A stretch of 64,000 bases of DNA from NCBI GenBank assembly GCA_930367215.1, contig OV884059.1, positions 59,491,393-59,555,392 of the forward strand, written 5' to 3'. A program made the position numbers and the translations under genes. Within the stretch, counting starts at the first letter, position 1. The number at the start of each line of letters is the position of its first letter. The stretch comes from Pollenia angustigena. Lineage: Eukaryota; Arthropoda; Insecta; Diptera; Polleniidae. Of this stretch, positions 1 to 10,245 are shown piece after piece. Under the pieces are notes generated by a model that saw only the letters and a program-made list of their open reading frames with translations, was not told where the DNA came from and made no database searches.

Positions 1-726
1 GGTGTGTTTAAGCCCGATAGAGGTTACGAAAAGTTAGCTGTCAAACGAACTGCCATACAGCCAACAATGCTTGATAAAGTGGAACAAAATTGGACGTCTG
101 CAATGCGTTTCGTCAAGGACAAGAGCGGTGCCTATTTTTTTTTAAAATCAGTTTTAAATGGTAATGCCGGTTCTAAATCACTATGACAGTCATCTCTATC
201 CAAATCTAAGAGTCCATCTTCCGACATTCATCATTTGAAAATATATACATATTTAATGATTAAAGAATTTTCTTAAAAAGAAACTGGGACTTTGGTTCAG
301 AAGACTGTGCATTTTTATGGGGGGGTTTCTCAGAGGCTGAAAGCTCTCTGTCTGTTATCCACTTGGGGGTAGCAAGAATCGATTCCTCTGTCGAAATTCC
401 CAAGCATCTTACAACTTCCGGTCTTAGACCAAGTGCTCCCTGGTAATGTCATGCAGGCTTCCGTCTGGTGGCAGTTAAAGTGAGAAGGCGTACCGTACCG
501 AGTATCCAGAGTGCATGCTAACACCTATGCGTCGCTGGAAACTAGGTGACAATCCAATACCAATTAGTCGCTGAAACTCAACTGTATTTAGCCGGCCTAG
601 CGGTTTTTAGGCAGCCCAAATTCTAGGCCTAATCAGTCGATCTTCTTAAGCCCAATCGATTATAGAAACGTCAACAAATTTGAATTTAAATTACTATCCC
701 CCCACGATGACGACTTTTGGCTTTGA
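1..726. other. unassigned sequence, no clear gene
   Basis: A 60-codon open frame at 4-186 could be the tail of an exon or of a repeat cut by the window edge, but I recognise no family. Positions 300-680 are clearly richer in G+C than the surroundings, with no long open frame. This contrast suggests the non-coding end of a retroelement. That is inference; I cannot name the element. Confidence 0.3.
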
Positions 727-811
727 CGCCCTATGTTTTCCGTGAACATTTTATTTAAATATTTAATTGTACATTTTTTTTGTATTTATACTATTTTTTT
801 AGATAAATAAT

Positions 812-817
<6 letters not shown>
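727..817 (+). repeat. dispersed repeat, copy 1
   Basis: The segment starting CGCCCTATGTTTTCCGTGAA followed by a T-rich stretch recurs with small changes at 33788-33866. Two copies 33 kb apart in the same orientation indicate an interspersed repeat. No terminal structure is visible. Confidence 0.6.

Positions 818-859
<42 letters not shown>
816..859. repeat. (TA)n microsatellite
   Basis: Uninterrupted alternating TA of about 44 bases, followed by a T/A homopolymer stretch. Confidence 0.95.
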
Positions 860-872
<13 letters not shown>

Positions 873-1132
873 AAGAAATAAATCTTGAAATCGAATCTTG
901 ATTTTATTCGGGTATCTGAATTAAGAATTTAAATAACACCTGAATTACACCTAAGAGAAAATACCCAAGCTCTACCCACTACAGTCAAAATTATACCAAA
1001 TTCGGGTAATTACCCACAAAGTGGCAACACTGATTAATATAACTTTGAAGTAGTATGTTATTAACATTGCAGCAGTCATAAAATAACATGTTGATTGCAG
1101 CAGAAGTAATTTAAACGTTAAATCATTACGCT

Positions 1133-1963
1133 GGGTCTCCACGTAGCAATATTTATTGCTAAGTGCAAGCAAAAACTTCGGCAGAACAATGGAGCAATAA
1201 TTGCTGATTATATTGCTGGAGAACACTTGAAATTGCTTTGCCATAAATTTGCAATTTTCACCGCGAGTAGTTGTCCAAAGTTTTGTGGCTGTATTTAAAA
1301 CAAATGTTTTATGTTGTGTTTTCAAGTGGTTGTTAAATTTTATTTTTTCAATTAATAAATTAAATTAATAAAATAATTAATTGTAATTGTCGTAGCTGTG
1401 TTTTGTATTACTTTTTTGTTTATTTGCATTTCAAAAATTGATATTTTAATAAATAAACACACACAAAAATAAACAACCGTACAGAGATATAAAATGGCAG
1501 ATAAATTGCAACTGATTTGACAGCAGATTGCTAAGTCCCAATTTACATTATACGATTTTTGTCGTTGCGATTATTGTCGTTTCTTCTTTGAAGTCGGTCT
1601 GATATTTACATTGTTTGATTTTTGTCGTTACAACTTGTTCGGTGCCACCGAACTTTAATACATTTATTTGTTAAATGAGAGAACAATAAGAGAACGAATG
1701 AGCGAACAAAATGAATCGAAGAGTACACTCGCTTGTGTACCCCTTTTAATTACTCTCTCCACTCTTGCCTATAAGGTAAGAATCGCATCGACAAAAATCG
1801 TATAATGTAAATGCGGACTAAGCAATAATTGCTCAAGCAATCAGAAGAGCAAACATTGCGCAATAGATTGCCACTCATGGCAATATGCGGTCTATACGTC
1901 GCAAATTTAATGGAGCAATCGAATTTGACGTTTGCCGCAATAAATATTGCTACGTGGAGACCC
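1133..1963. mobile_element. MITE with GGGTCTCCACG inverted ends
   Basis: The two ends are inverted copies beginning GGGTCTCCACGTAGCAATAT, matching over about 27 bp (left 1133-1159, right 1937-1963). The interior is rich in GCAATA/TATTGC words and has no transposase frame. I found no convincing target duplication, so the superfamily is open. A second MITE (1536-1817) sits inside it. Confidence 0.8.
1536..1817. mobile_element. nested 282-bp MITE, TSD CTAAG
   Basis: Near-perfect inverted ends of about 37 bp (core TTTACATTATACGATTTTT) are flanked by the direct repeat CTAAG at 1531-1535 and 1818-1822. Reading across the site without the insert gives the GCAATAATTGCT-type sequence of the host MITE, so this is the younger insertion. 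Confidence 0.85.
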
Positions 1964-2480
1964 GGGGTTTGCAAATTAAGTATGCGTTTGTTATAATCAG
2001 TGTTGCCAGAAAAACCTATAAAATCGCCATTTCAAAACACAAATCTCCAATTTGTTAAGTTTTCAACAGAACAAAAATTGTAAAATTTAATTTATCAATT
2101 TATAATTTTTGAAATTAAAATGTTTTTATACAAAATATTGAGATTATCGATTCTTTTTTTAAATGGAAAATGATCTTTACAACTATTATTGAAGAGTATT
2201 TTTACTAAATAGCTTTATTAATCATAATTTCAATCATTTTCTTCAAAGAGAAAAAAAAATTAATTAATTAATATATTTTAATAATTTTAAAGTGATATTG
2301 TTTAAAGCTGCGTATTAGGAATAAATTAAAAATGTATATTATGTATTTAACATAATTGAACTCTTTTTAAGTGGATGGGTATATCGCACACACATTGCCA
2401 CATCGTCATAACTACGATATATTAATTATAGCTGAATCCCAAAACATCATAACACTTTGCAGTCAAAGTCAAAAATGTAT
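1964..2480. other. AT-rich intergenic or decayed repeat
   Basis: No supported gene. A hAT-like terminal word CAGTGTTGCC lies at 1998-2007, and its reverse complement lies at 1023-1032. No matching partner end or 8-bp duplication was found for either. Confidence 0.3.
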
Positions 2481-2484
2481 CATC

Positions 2485-2565
2485 AAGTGTGCCCAGGTAG
2501 GCTAGCGAGCTAGTCTATCAGCGCCCGGGTTGCGGGTTCGATTCCCGCCAGAGACTCTGGTTTCT
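2485..2565 (+). repeat. tRNA-like SINE fragment
   Basis: A perfect Pol III B-box-type block GGTTCGATTCC at 2535-2545 is preceded by an A-box-like GCTAGCGAGCTAGTCTATC. A diverged second copy with the same A-box region lies near 63440-63500, which favours a tRNA-derived SINE over a functional tRNA. The fold of a complete tRNA, with acceptor stem and anticodon arm, is not convincing. Confidence 0.5.
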
Positions 2566-3674
2566 TTCCTGCAGACAAGCATAGAGCTTCGCGGGATTAG
2601 CTTAGGAAATATAAAAAAAAAAAACATTGCATTATCAGTTTGCTTTTTGCGTACGCATCTATACCTTTTTTGGTGCATTTCGGGACTGATAACATTGTAA
2701 AATTCTACACGGTTGCATTTAAAAAAGCTCACCCAATATGTCGTGGCGAGAAAACATTGTCTATAAAAACATGGAAATCACATGACGACAGCTGGAACGG
2801 AAATGTTGGAAACAAATTAAACAGCGTTGTTTGTCAAAAATAGTTATAATCAACTTTTAAATTTCACAAAGCAATAAATCCGAAAAAATGCTTATTAAAA
2901 ATAAAAAAGTCAATAAGTAAAATTTTTCCTTTTCTCAAACTATATTTTATGAAAATGGACGTTATTTTTTTGATTAAATTTAAAAGTGCGTTAGAAATAG
3001 ACAAATTTGCGGTATTTTATAAAAAAAAATTTTAATATCAAATATAAAATTCAAAACATTTCACTGCATTGTGGAATAAATGCTCATAAAATAAATGTTA
3101 ATCGAAATGAGTACAATAACTTCTTAATTATTGTTTAGATTTATTCACAACATTATCTGCGAATCTAAGCAGTCGAAAATTTTCCGCATTGAAAATGTTA
3201 AAAAGCGTTTATAAATCATTCAAACAACAATATAACTAGTTTCTAGTTTTGCTTATTATTTTAGTTTTCGACAACCTCAATGTTATTATATTACTACTTC
3301 AATGTTATTCTACTACTACCTCAATGTTAATAATCTACTAACTAAACATTTTCTAGTCATAAAAAAAACTCCAGATGTATTAGTAGTTATAAAACGAAAA
3401 CCTGAATCAAACCAACAGAAAGTTATTTTTAACTGCTACTTAATTTTTGGCTTAATTGCTGCTACCCCATTTTCTGGCTTTATGTGCAGTAATTTTATAA
3501 AAGGCAATGCTACAAAACAAAACAACTGCTCTTTTGCCGCTACTTGTAATTGTTTAGAGTACTAGTTTTAATAATAGTAAAAAAATGTTTAGGTAATGTA
3601 GTTTTTTAAACACTGGTAAATACAATTTCTATATTTTGTACAATATTTATTGTTGGCCTGTGTCAATTATCTAT
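2566..3674. other. AT-rich sequence without supported features
   Basis: Short open frames only, none with a recognisable domain. A run of ACTACYTCAATGTTA near 3270-3335 is locally repeated. Nothing else stands out. Confidence 0.4.
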
Positions 3675-3852
3675 GTTATTGTTTTTTGTTTGGCCTAAGG
3701 TCATATATTATATTAGCCCCTGAAGATGACCATCGATGTATGGTCGAAATATCGGATGAAAAATAAAGAACAAAATTAAAAATACAAAAAATTTTTGGAT
3801 TTTTTATTTATAATTTTAATATATGACCTTAAGCCAAACAAAAAACAATAAC
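3675..3852 (+). repeat. hairpin element with hammerhead-like core
   Basis: Inverted arms of about 36 bp (left 3675-3710, right 3817-3852, with the words TTTTTTGTTTGGCCTAAGGT / ACCTTAAGCCAAAC) flank a short interior. In it, CTGAAGA (3720-3726), a perfect 6-bp stem GACCAT/ATGGTC around CGATGT, and GAAA (3746-3749) follow the order of a hammerhead catalytic core (CUGANGA, stem II, GAAA). Stems I and III are weak, so activity is doubtful. Penelope-like elements and other retroelements are known to carry hammerheads. Confidence 0.45.
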
Positions 3853-4299
3853 ATTTCTATATTTTTTTATTTCTTTACACTTGTTTTTTGCAGGAGTATT
3901 TTTTTTAATTGTTTAACCACTCACTCAAAATAATTCAAATAGTTCCATAGTTATATTTAAAACACACGACACAACTATTTATTATTTTAGAAATGACGCT
4001 AGCATAATTGGGCTTTTTACAAGGTAGTTATAAAGTTGTAAAGACATATGTCTTAAAATAATTACAAGAAATATATATGACTGCTGTGGGCAAGCGCTTA
4101 TAATTTAGATTTCTAATGTACAGTTACGATAAAATAATGAACACAGCATTAACATTTTTATTTTGTTTCAAACACAACAATATTTTATTTAAACAATTGC
4201 AAAATATAATTTAGGACATTATGAAGATATGACGATATGACTTCATAGCACACCTACACTATGCAAGTTGAAAAAATGACAACCCGGGCAAATAGCGAT

Positions 4300-4756
4300 T
4301 TAACATAATGCGGGTACGCTGAATCCAGTGGTGGGCTCGGTTTTTTTAGATTGGCTCAGGTTTTCGAGATATACCGTAATTTCGAAAACGGAGGAGGTTG
4401 CACAACATATACTCGCGTAACTTAAAAACGGGTTAGTTATTGAAATTACTAAAAAAAACCGAAATTCCGCAATAAAATTTTTTTCGTTTTTGAAATATTT
4501 TGCCAAAATATTGAAATTTTTGTTCTTTAAAAATTCATAAAAAATTAAGATAGGCTTCTAATTTTTTGCAGACATTTTAAAAACGAAGCTCGGGTTTTTA
4601 AGTAATTTCAATAAACTAAGCCGTTTTTGAGTTATGCGAATATATGTTGTGCAACCTCCTCCATTTTCGAAATTACGGTACATCTCGAAAACCAGAGCCA
4701 ATCTAAAATAAAAACCGAGACCACCACTGGATTCAGCGTACCCGAATTATGTTTAA
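4300..4756. mobile_element. foldback-type MITE
   Basis: Two long inverted arms (about 4300-4480 and 4560-4756) share CGGGTACGCTGAATCCAG at the tips and CCTCCTCCATTTTCGAAATT-like sequence inside. Small open frames on both strands are mirror images caused by the arms. No target duplication was identified. Confidence 0.8.
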
Positions 4757-4914
4757 ACGCCAGGTGCCCAGCTTGCCACGAAAAAAAGTGTACATTTTTG
4801 GCAGTGTTATTAGAGTAAACATATTTTATTATTAATACGATTTCCGTATGACGTGCTAAATTCCCAATTTTTAATATTTGATAAATACACTAAAATTAAT
4901 TGTTGAGGGAAGCT

Positions 4915-4964
4915 AGCTTCTATGCGCATTTCACTGGTTGCTTAGGCCACCTCATCAGGAAACC
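4915..4964 (-). ncRNA. hammerhead ribozyme motif, copy A
   Basis: On the minus strand: CTGATGA (4952-4958), a stem II region closing with CCAG, GAAA (4929-4932), and ATGCGCAT forming a very short stem III ending in the cleavage-type triplet AUA. Stem I pairs GGUUUC with GAAGCU over 6 bp, including wobble pairs. The 10.1-11.1 pair is G-U and the next position is mismatched, so this copy is probably weak or dead. The arrangement fits the minimal type I hammerheads known from Penelope-like elements. Confidence 0.6.
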
Positions 4965-5034
4965 TTTTTTTAGTAAAGCCAAAAATTTTAAACAGATAAA
5001 ACCCTAAAGCGAATAAGAATTATAAACACTCTAA

Positions 5035-5374
5035 TGGCCATTTTCTCATTAGGCAATTATCTTTTTTCCCAACGAAAAACTGCACATTAAAGAAATTTGG
5101 TTTTCTCAATGTCTCATTTGCTTCGATTTTATCGCAAAGCTAACCGGCACTCATCTGCCAGTTATTTATTTTCCTTTTATTTGCCGTACAGATAAATTCA
5201 ATCAGCTGACTCCCAACTTTTACATGTATTTTGAGTGGCGTTGCCAGCTGAAAACAATGTTTTTTGTCGGTATATTGAGAAACCCGAAATCGTTAACGGA
5301 CAGTTTATCGTTCCAATAAATTTATGTTGACATTAAGTAACAGACAGTTTGTCGATACATTGAGAAAATGGCCA
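5035..5374. mobile_element. 340-bp MITE, TSD TAA (PIF/Harbinger-like)
   Basis: Inverted ends TGGCCATTTTCTCA are flanked by TAA at 5032-5034 and 5375-5377. Comparison with the uninterrupted repeats at 8.0-8.7 kb shows where it inserted. A 3-bp TWA-type duplication is typical of PIF/Harbinger elements. No transposase is present. Confidence 0.8.
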
Positions 5375-5872
5375 TAAGTCTTACTTGTAACAATATCAAA
5401 GCTTAAACAAAACAACAACAATAGACAGTGAGTTTATCTTTTCTTACATCCCCCTACAATTGGTTGGGTTCTTCCGACTCGAATTGTAGTTGTAAGTGGG
5501 TTAAAAGAAAAAACAAAATTAAAAAACAAACAAACTTATATTCATATTTTGTTTGCTTCTTAAGCATACTATGACTACACGTATAGAAAGTTATCATGTT
5601 ATGAATATAAAATATCATTAAATGGTTGTAAGCAATATAATATATTTTTAAAGTTATCATTATTTAGTTGTTAGAAAAATAATTATTTTTCAGTCAACAA
5701 TACTCAAATTAATAATTGCAATAAACATTGATATGTTTACAGTTACTATAATATTGCTGATATTTAATAGAAATAAAAATTTTTTGTGTAAGAAAACAAC
5801 ATATTGTTACAATAAACATAGTGTAGTTGCCGGTATCATGCCCAACCATGTTTTTTCTCTGCTTGCGTTCTT

Positions 5873-6859
5873 ACACAGAAAAAATTATTTTTCCAATTCA
5901 AACAAAAAATTTGTAGAATCAAACAATTTTTTGTCTAAAATCGGTCCTACAAACAAATTCGCATATTCAAACAATTTATTTGCATTTTGTTTATTGAAAA
6001 AAACGCCGATTTTTTCAAACAAATAACTTTACAGAATCAAAACAAAAAGTTTACTGAAATTCATATAAATTTCAAACAAATAATTTGCTGAATCAAACAA
6101 AAAAGTTTTGGCACAAGCAATGACGTGCACACAAGCAAGCACTGTTTGCGAAGATGAAGCAGAGCAGAGCGGCCGGCTGGCTTTGAGACACATGTTTTTT
6201 GTTGGAATAATTTTTGAACGAAGTCATATTTATACTCACAGTGTTTTTCTTCATCACTCACTGTTGCTTTATCCTTTCCATTGCTAATGAAGAAGAAATG
6301 TAACCAAAAACGGCGGCAGACCGACTCGATATTTTTTCTGCCATCATTCTATTTTTGTATTTAAACAAACTGTTTGAAAAAATTGAATACGGGATTTTGT
6401 TTTTTTTTACCAACTTTGAACCCAACCAAAAATTTATTTTGTTTCTTATGTGTTTTTTCTGTTGTTTAAAAAAAATGAAACGTTTTTTTTACCTGCTATT
6501 GTTTTTGTTGTTTTTTTACTACAAACCTCGTCACGCTATTTTATCATTTTTCTTATTGCTGTACTTTTTTAAAGCGTCCAAAAATAGACTGCATGTGTTT
6601 TTTGTTGTAGTTCTTATATTTATCATAAAGAAGTGTTGCTTACAATCAATAAAAAAAATGCAAAAAGACGACAAAATTATGAAAACTTCAAACCAATAGC
6701 GCGTTTCTTAAATTTTTGAAGAGTTGTCCACATTTTTGTTGGTTAAATAAAAATCAAACAAAAATATTGATTGAATCAGTAAAACAAATTTGTAGAAATC
6801 AAAAAAATTTTCAAACAAGCGTTTGTTTGAAAATAATTCGGCAATAATTTTTTCTGTGT
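5873..6859. mobile_element. MITE with ACACAGAAAAAATTATT ends
   Basis: Left end ACACAGAAAAAATTATTTTT is matched in inverse orientation by the right end at about 6843-6859. The interior repeats CAAACAA/TTTGTTTGA words many times and encodes no transposase. The 114-codon frame inside is low-complexity and Phe-rich. No clear target duplication was found. Confidence 0.7.
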
Positions 6860-6989
6860 ACGATATAAATAACTCTCTTTCGCGCCATGACTACTTCTTA
6901 AATCCCGCCCACATTTTGTCGGATCTTGTCTATTGTTACCCAATATGCTTTGTACTTTGCTCCAAGTTCATCCATTGGTGGAACCAAAC

Positions 6990-7110
6990 AGGCTGAATTT
7001 CAATAGCAATTGAACGGAGCATGTGTGATTTAAATGTATACCAACAAAGTCCCCATCATATCTGCGGTGCAGACAGATGGACACGGTTAAATCAAATTAT
7101 TGATGGTGTG
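6990..7110 (+). repeat. dispersed repeat shared with 27.7 kb
   Basis: The block GGCTGAATTTCAATAG followed by GAACGGAGCATGTGTGA and GTCCCCATCAT recurs at about 27730-27840 in the same order. It is an interspersed repeat of unknown class, and in the second copy it adjoins mini-me-like sequence. Confidence 0.55.
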
Positions 7111-7306
7111 GTGGTTTGGGTTCACTGGCAATCATAGACCTTCCAGCCTTTAAGTAATTTAAGGAAGCGTGTTTCTTTGGAATATTCGTTTAATTTTTGA
7201 ATATTACTTTTAACTTTAAATATATCACAGCTCATGTGATGGCTACAATATAACTCGCATTAATGTTGTTCGTGTCTTCCTTCAAATTCACTGTTCTCTT
7301 TATTTG

Positions 7307-7653
7307 TTATTGTATTCTAAGGCTTTCAATTGTGTATCTCTTCCTTTCCTTGTTTTCTATATCAAGAATTTTGACATCATCGAACTTAATTGTGTGACCG
7401 GTATGCAGGATGTGTTGTGCTAGTGCTGTTGTCTCTTTCCTCCGCATTATGTCCATCTTGTGTTCTCTCATGTACGTTTTGTTTTTCCTATATAAATTAA
7501 CTTTTGCTTTATAGGAGCCAAAGCAGCAGCATTGAATGGTCCGATATGGCATTCGCCGTCATTCAACTTTGGAAATGTTATGTATTTGATATTTTCAGCA
7601 TGAAATTTTTTTTTGCCATAGAACAGTCGTCTCGTAAAAGACTTTCTCAACAT
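7307..7653 (-). pseudogene. Penelope-like GIY-YIG endonuclease fragment
   Basis: Two overlapping minus-strand frames together give the C-terminal endonuclease of a Penelope-like retroelement. One frame ends in YIGKTKR, the second half of the GIY-YIG motif. The other continues MREHKMDIMRR and ALAQHILHTGH and ends near ESLRI, the usual tail with the catalytic Glu. A frameshift near 7470-7490 separates them, and no reverse transcriptase is left upstream. The hammerhead-bearing repeats lie immediately upstream on the same strand (7897-8707), as expected for Penelope LTR-like repeats. A broken relic; the family call rests on recognised motifs. Confidence 0.8.
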
Positions 7654-7896
7654 TTACGGAAAAAAACTTATGTTTGGTATAAATATGTCAATGAAAGTGT
7701 AAAATATTCCCTCTGGTACCAATAAGTGTGGAAAATAGCTTTTACCTTGCCTTTTTGCACACTCACATAATATTGGCTGATTTGTTTGCTTCGTGTTAAT
7801 TGGCATACAAGTTTGGCGTTAGAGTGTTACCAAATTTAAATTTATAAATAAATTAAGTCACTTATTTCGTTCAAAATAAGAAAAAAATATTCTATG

Positions 7897-8255
7897 TTAT
7901 CAAAAAGTAATTTCCTCGGTAATACAAAATTTAAATTTCAAAAGATTTTGTTATTCGTGCTTATTCCCAGTTTTTATTCTTCAAATTCATTGTTGATGGG
8001 ATAAGCTATTCCTATGCGCATTTCAATGGTTGCTTAGGCCAGATCATCAGGAAACTTGATCCATAAAGATTTTAGAAAAACTAAAGATATTAGCCCAAAT
8101 AAAGCTGTTAAACGTATAAGACTTATAAGCAACAGTTCTACTTGTAACAATATCAAAGTTCAAACAAAAACATCAGCAATAAACAGTGAGTTTATCTCAT
8201 CTTACATTCCCCACTACAATTGGTTGGAACTCTCCCAACATTAATTGTAGTTGTA
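7897..8255 (-). repeat. Penelope-type LTR-like repeat, copy B
   Basis: A 359-bp unit repeated almost identically at 8349-8707 (exact offset 452). It carries hammerhead copy B. Tandem or partly tandem LTR-like units are a known arrangement of Penelope-like elements. The minus-strand endonuclease relic follows 240 bp further along the same strand. Confidence 0.8.
7998..8063 (-). ncRNA. hammerhead ribozyme motif, copy B
   Basis: The minus strand shows CTGATGA (8044-8050), GAAA (8021-8024) and the ATGCGCAT mini stem III. Stem II is damaged (CTGG facing CCAT), and the 10.1-11.1 pair is U-U. Probably inactive. Confidence 0.5.
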
Positions 8256-8348
8256 AGTAGGTTAAGAAAAACAATATGAAAACAACAACAACTTACAAAA
8301 TCATGTTGTCAATTAACTGCTTTTTTAGGCCGTGCACTTGCCTGTTTA

Positions 8349-8707
8349 TTATCAAAAAGTAATTTCCTCGGTAATAAAAAATTTAAATTTCAAAAGATTT
8401 TGTTATTCGTGCTTATTCCCAGTTTTTATTCTTCAAATTCATTGTTGATGGGATAAGCTATTCCTATGCGCATTTCAATGGTTGCTTAGGCCAGATCATC
8501 AGGAAACTTGATCCATAAAGATTTTAGAAAAACTAAAGATATTAGCCCAAATAAAGCTGTTAAACGTATAAGACTTATAAGCAACAGTTCTACTTGTAAC
8601 AATATCAAAGTTCAAACAAAAACATCAGCAATAAACAGTGAGTTTATCTCATCTTACATTCCCCACAACAATTGGTTGGAATTCTCCCAACATTAATTGT
8701 AGTTGTA
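8349..8707 (-). repeat. Penelope-type LTR-like repeat, copy C
   Basis: Nearly identical to copy B over 359 bp, with only a handful of substitutions (for example CACTACAATT against CACAACAATT). The high identity suggests a recent duplication or gene conversion. Confidence 0.85.
8450..8515 (-). ncRNA. hammerhead ribozyme motif, copy C
   Basis: Same core and same stem II defects as copy B, at an offset of +452. Confidence 0.5.
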
Positions 8708-8708
8708 G

Positions 8709-9031
8709 TCGTGCTTAATTCCCAGTTTTTATTCTTGATAAAAACACTTGAAATTTGGGAGAATTCCAATCAATTGTAGCGGGGAATGTTATGCTTTTGT
8801 TTAGCTTTGATATTGTTACAAGTAGAACTGTTGCTTGTAAGTCTTATACGTTTAACAGTTTTATTTGGTTTAATATCTTTAGTTTTTCTAAAATCTTTAT
8901 GGATGAAGTTTCCTGATGATCTGGCCTAAGCAACCAGTGAAATGCGCATAGGAATAGCTTATCCCATCAACAATGAATTTCAAGTGTTTTTATCAAGAAT
9001 AAAAACTGGGAATTAAGCACGAATAACAAAA
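8709..9031 (+). repeat. inverted third LTR-like unit with hairpin ends, copy D
   Basis: The same repeat in opposite orientation, bounded by an inverted repeat of about 45 bp (GTGCTTAATTCCCAG...CACTTGAAAT at 8711-8755 and again inverted at about 8977-9021). Copies B, C and D together form a head-to-tail plus inverted cluster, like the tandem and inverted ends described for Penelope elements. Confidence 0.75.
8900..8966 (+). ncRNA. hammerhead ribozyme motif, copy D
   Basis: Plus strand: CTGATGA 8913-8919; stem II CTGG (8921-8924) with CCAG (8934-8937) and a 9-nt loop; GAAA 8939-8942; stem III ATGCGCAT 8942-8949; predicted cleavage after A8950. Stem I pairs GUUUC with GGAAU and, beyond an internal loop, GGAU with AUCC. 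The only core flaw is a U-U at 10.1-11.1, perhaps from decay of an original G-C. Confidence 0.6.
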
Positions 9032-9089
9032 TCTTTTAAAATATTCTTTTTTTTTTTTTGGTTTCTTATTTAAATATTCAAATGTTAAC

Positions 9090-9205
9090 GACCTTATTTA
9101 TAAAAAATAAAACTGGTTAACAAAAGATTTACTAAATAAATTTTCATACAAAAATCCGTTTCAGAAACCCTTTATTAAACTGTTTTATTTTTTATAAATA
9201 AGGCC
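9090..9205. mobile_element. short MITE, GGCCTTATTTATAAA ends
   Basis: About 115 bp with inverted ends of roughly 24 bp (CCTTATTTATAAAAAATAAA). A related element with TTATTCATAAA ends lies at 60719-60838. Confidence 0.7.
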
Positions 9206-9926
9206 GTGAAATTTTGAAAAAAATGGTGAAATAACGATGTTGAAGATACAATATTTTTTAATTTTAAGGACTCAAGCGGTTTTTATGATAATCAGTAATT
9301 TATTAATAAATTAAGTTTTTAGAATCTCAAATTAATTTATTTGTGTTAAAAAAAAAAATTAATTTTTTCAGATCCGATGCTCCCGCATATGTTTGGAATT
9401 GAAACAGATACCCTTTCGATGAACACAAACAGCTATATTTATATCCGAAGCGAATTCGTTTCAACCTAACGATCATCTTGCAGCTATTACGAGCAAAATA
9501 TGGAGCACTAATTATAAAATTAAAATTAATAAACAGTAGTTAAAATAAATTTAGTGTGCTTTTTAATTATCCTAGTGGTTGATATCTGTGCCCATGTTCT
9601 GTAACTCTCGCGTCGAGAAATTTTTCGATTGGAATGTGTGAAGTGAAGCAATAATGTCATATATTGAAACAAGCAGCTGTTTCTCCCACTAAACTGTGTC
9701 TCTAACTTTTTTTTTTTTTGGCGAGCACTAGCTGTCACGTAAGGAAATTTCTCGCCAATTAACAGAAAAAGTGTGTCTGTAACATGTTGGTGAGAATGTA
9801 AAATAAAAATGGGTCGAGAAAAAATGGTAGCACTAAAAAACAAATAAAAATGCAAATTATAATATAAATATTATTATTTATTACAAACATTAAATTCGCA
9901 CTTTACATTATTTGGTATAGCCGACG
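9206..9926. other. AT-rich flank of the Transib
   Basis: No supported gene. The block at 9590-9640 (TGTTCTGTAACT and following) has a diverged inverted counterpart at about 13760-13830 on the far side of the Transib insertion. A 109-codon minus-strand frame (9526-9855) is unrecognised and probably chance. Confidence 0.35.
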
Positions 9927-9965
9927 CACAGTGGCGCCATTTGAGTTTTTTCGTTGCAAAAATCA
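9927..9965 (+). repeat. left Transib end (RSS-like)
   Basis: CACAGTG (9927-9933), a 22-bp spacer, then GCAAAAATC (9956-9964). The heptamer equals the V(D)J consensus, and the nonamer resembles ACAAAAACC. Confidence 0.85.
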
Positions 9966-10245
9966 TATCTTTTGAACCGAATAAGATAATTGAACAGTTT
10001 AAACAGCATATGATAGATAACTGTTCAGCCTATGAAATGAGCGTTTGGAAAGGGTGCTACGCTCTGTAGGGGCCTAATTATGGGTTATCAAAGTTAAAAT
10101 TAGTAGAAAAATCAATTTTATGGTAACTAAAAAAAATTATTTTTACATTTTTAGATTGTTTTTATTTTTTTTCTTTAGGTTTTTATGTTTTAAATTATTA
10201 CCCAACAAATTAAAAAAAAAATTATTTTTTTTTAAATTTATTTTT

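Larger units (their letters stand above)
4858..5505 (-). repeat. Penelope-type LTR-like repeat, copy A, interrupted
   Basis: A diverged copy of the 359-bp repeats at 7897-8707, recognisable from the hammerhead motif and from the shared blocks around CTTGTAACAATATCAAAG and CTACAATTGGTTGG. It is split by a MITE at 5035-5374 flanked by TAA. The parts are roughly 4858-5034 and 5375-5505. Confidence 0.7.

Noticed and set aside
4..186. 60-codon open frame at the window edge
   Set aside because: No family recognised, truncated context and no splice or poly(A) evidence; not called as a gene.
1023..2007. hAT element between the CAACACTG at 1032 and CAGTGTTGCC at 1998
   Set aside because: The two ends face outward relative to the segment between them and lack matching 8-bp duplications.
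2485..2565. Functional tRNA gene
   Set aside because: B box is good, but the acceptor stem and anticodon arm do not form convincingly and a diverged copy exists; SINE-like instead.
6355..6699. 114-codon frame, hydrophobic and Phe-rich
   Set aside because: Low-complexity T-rich DNA inside a MITE; composition explains it, not a membrane protein gene.
8056..8696. Two near-identical 62-codon frames (8056-8244, 8508-8696)
   Set aside because: They are the antisense of the hammerhead-bearing repeats and identical because the repeats are; no domain.
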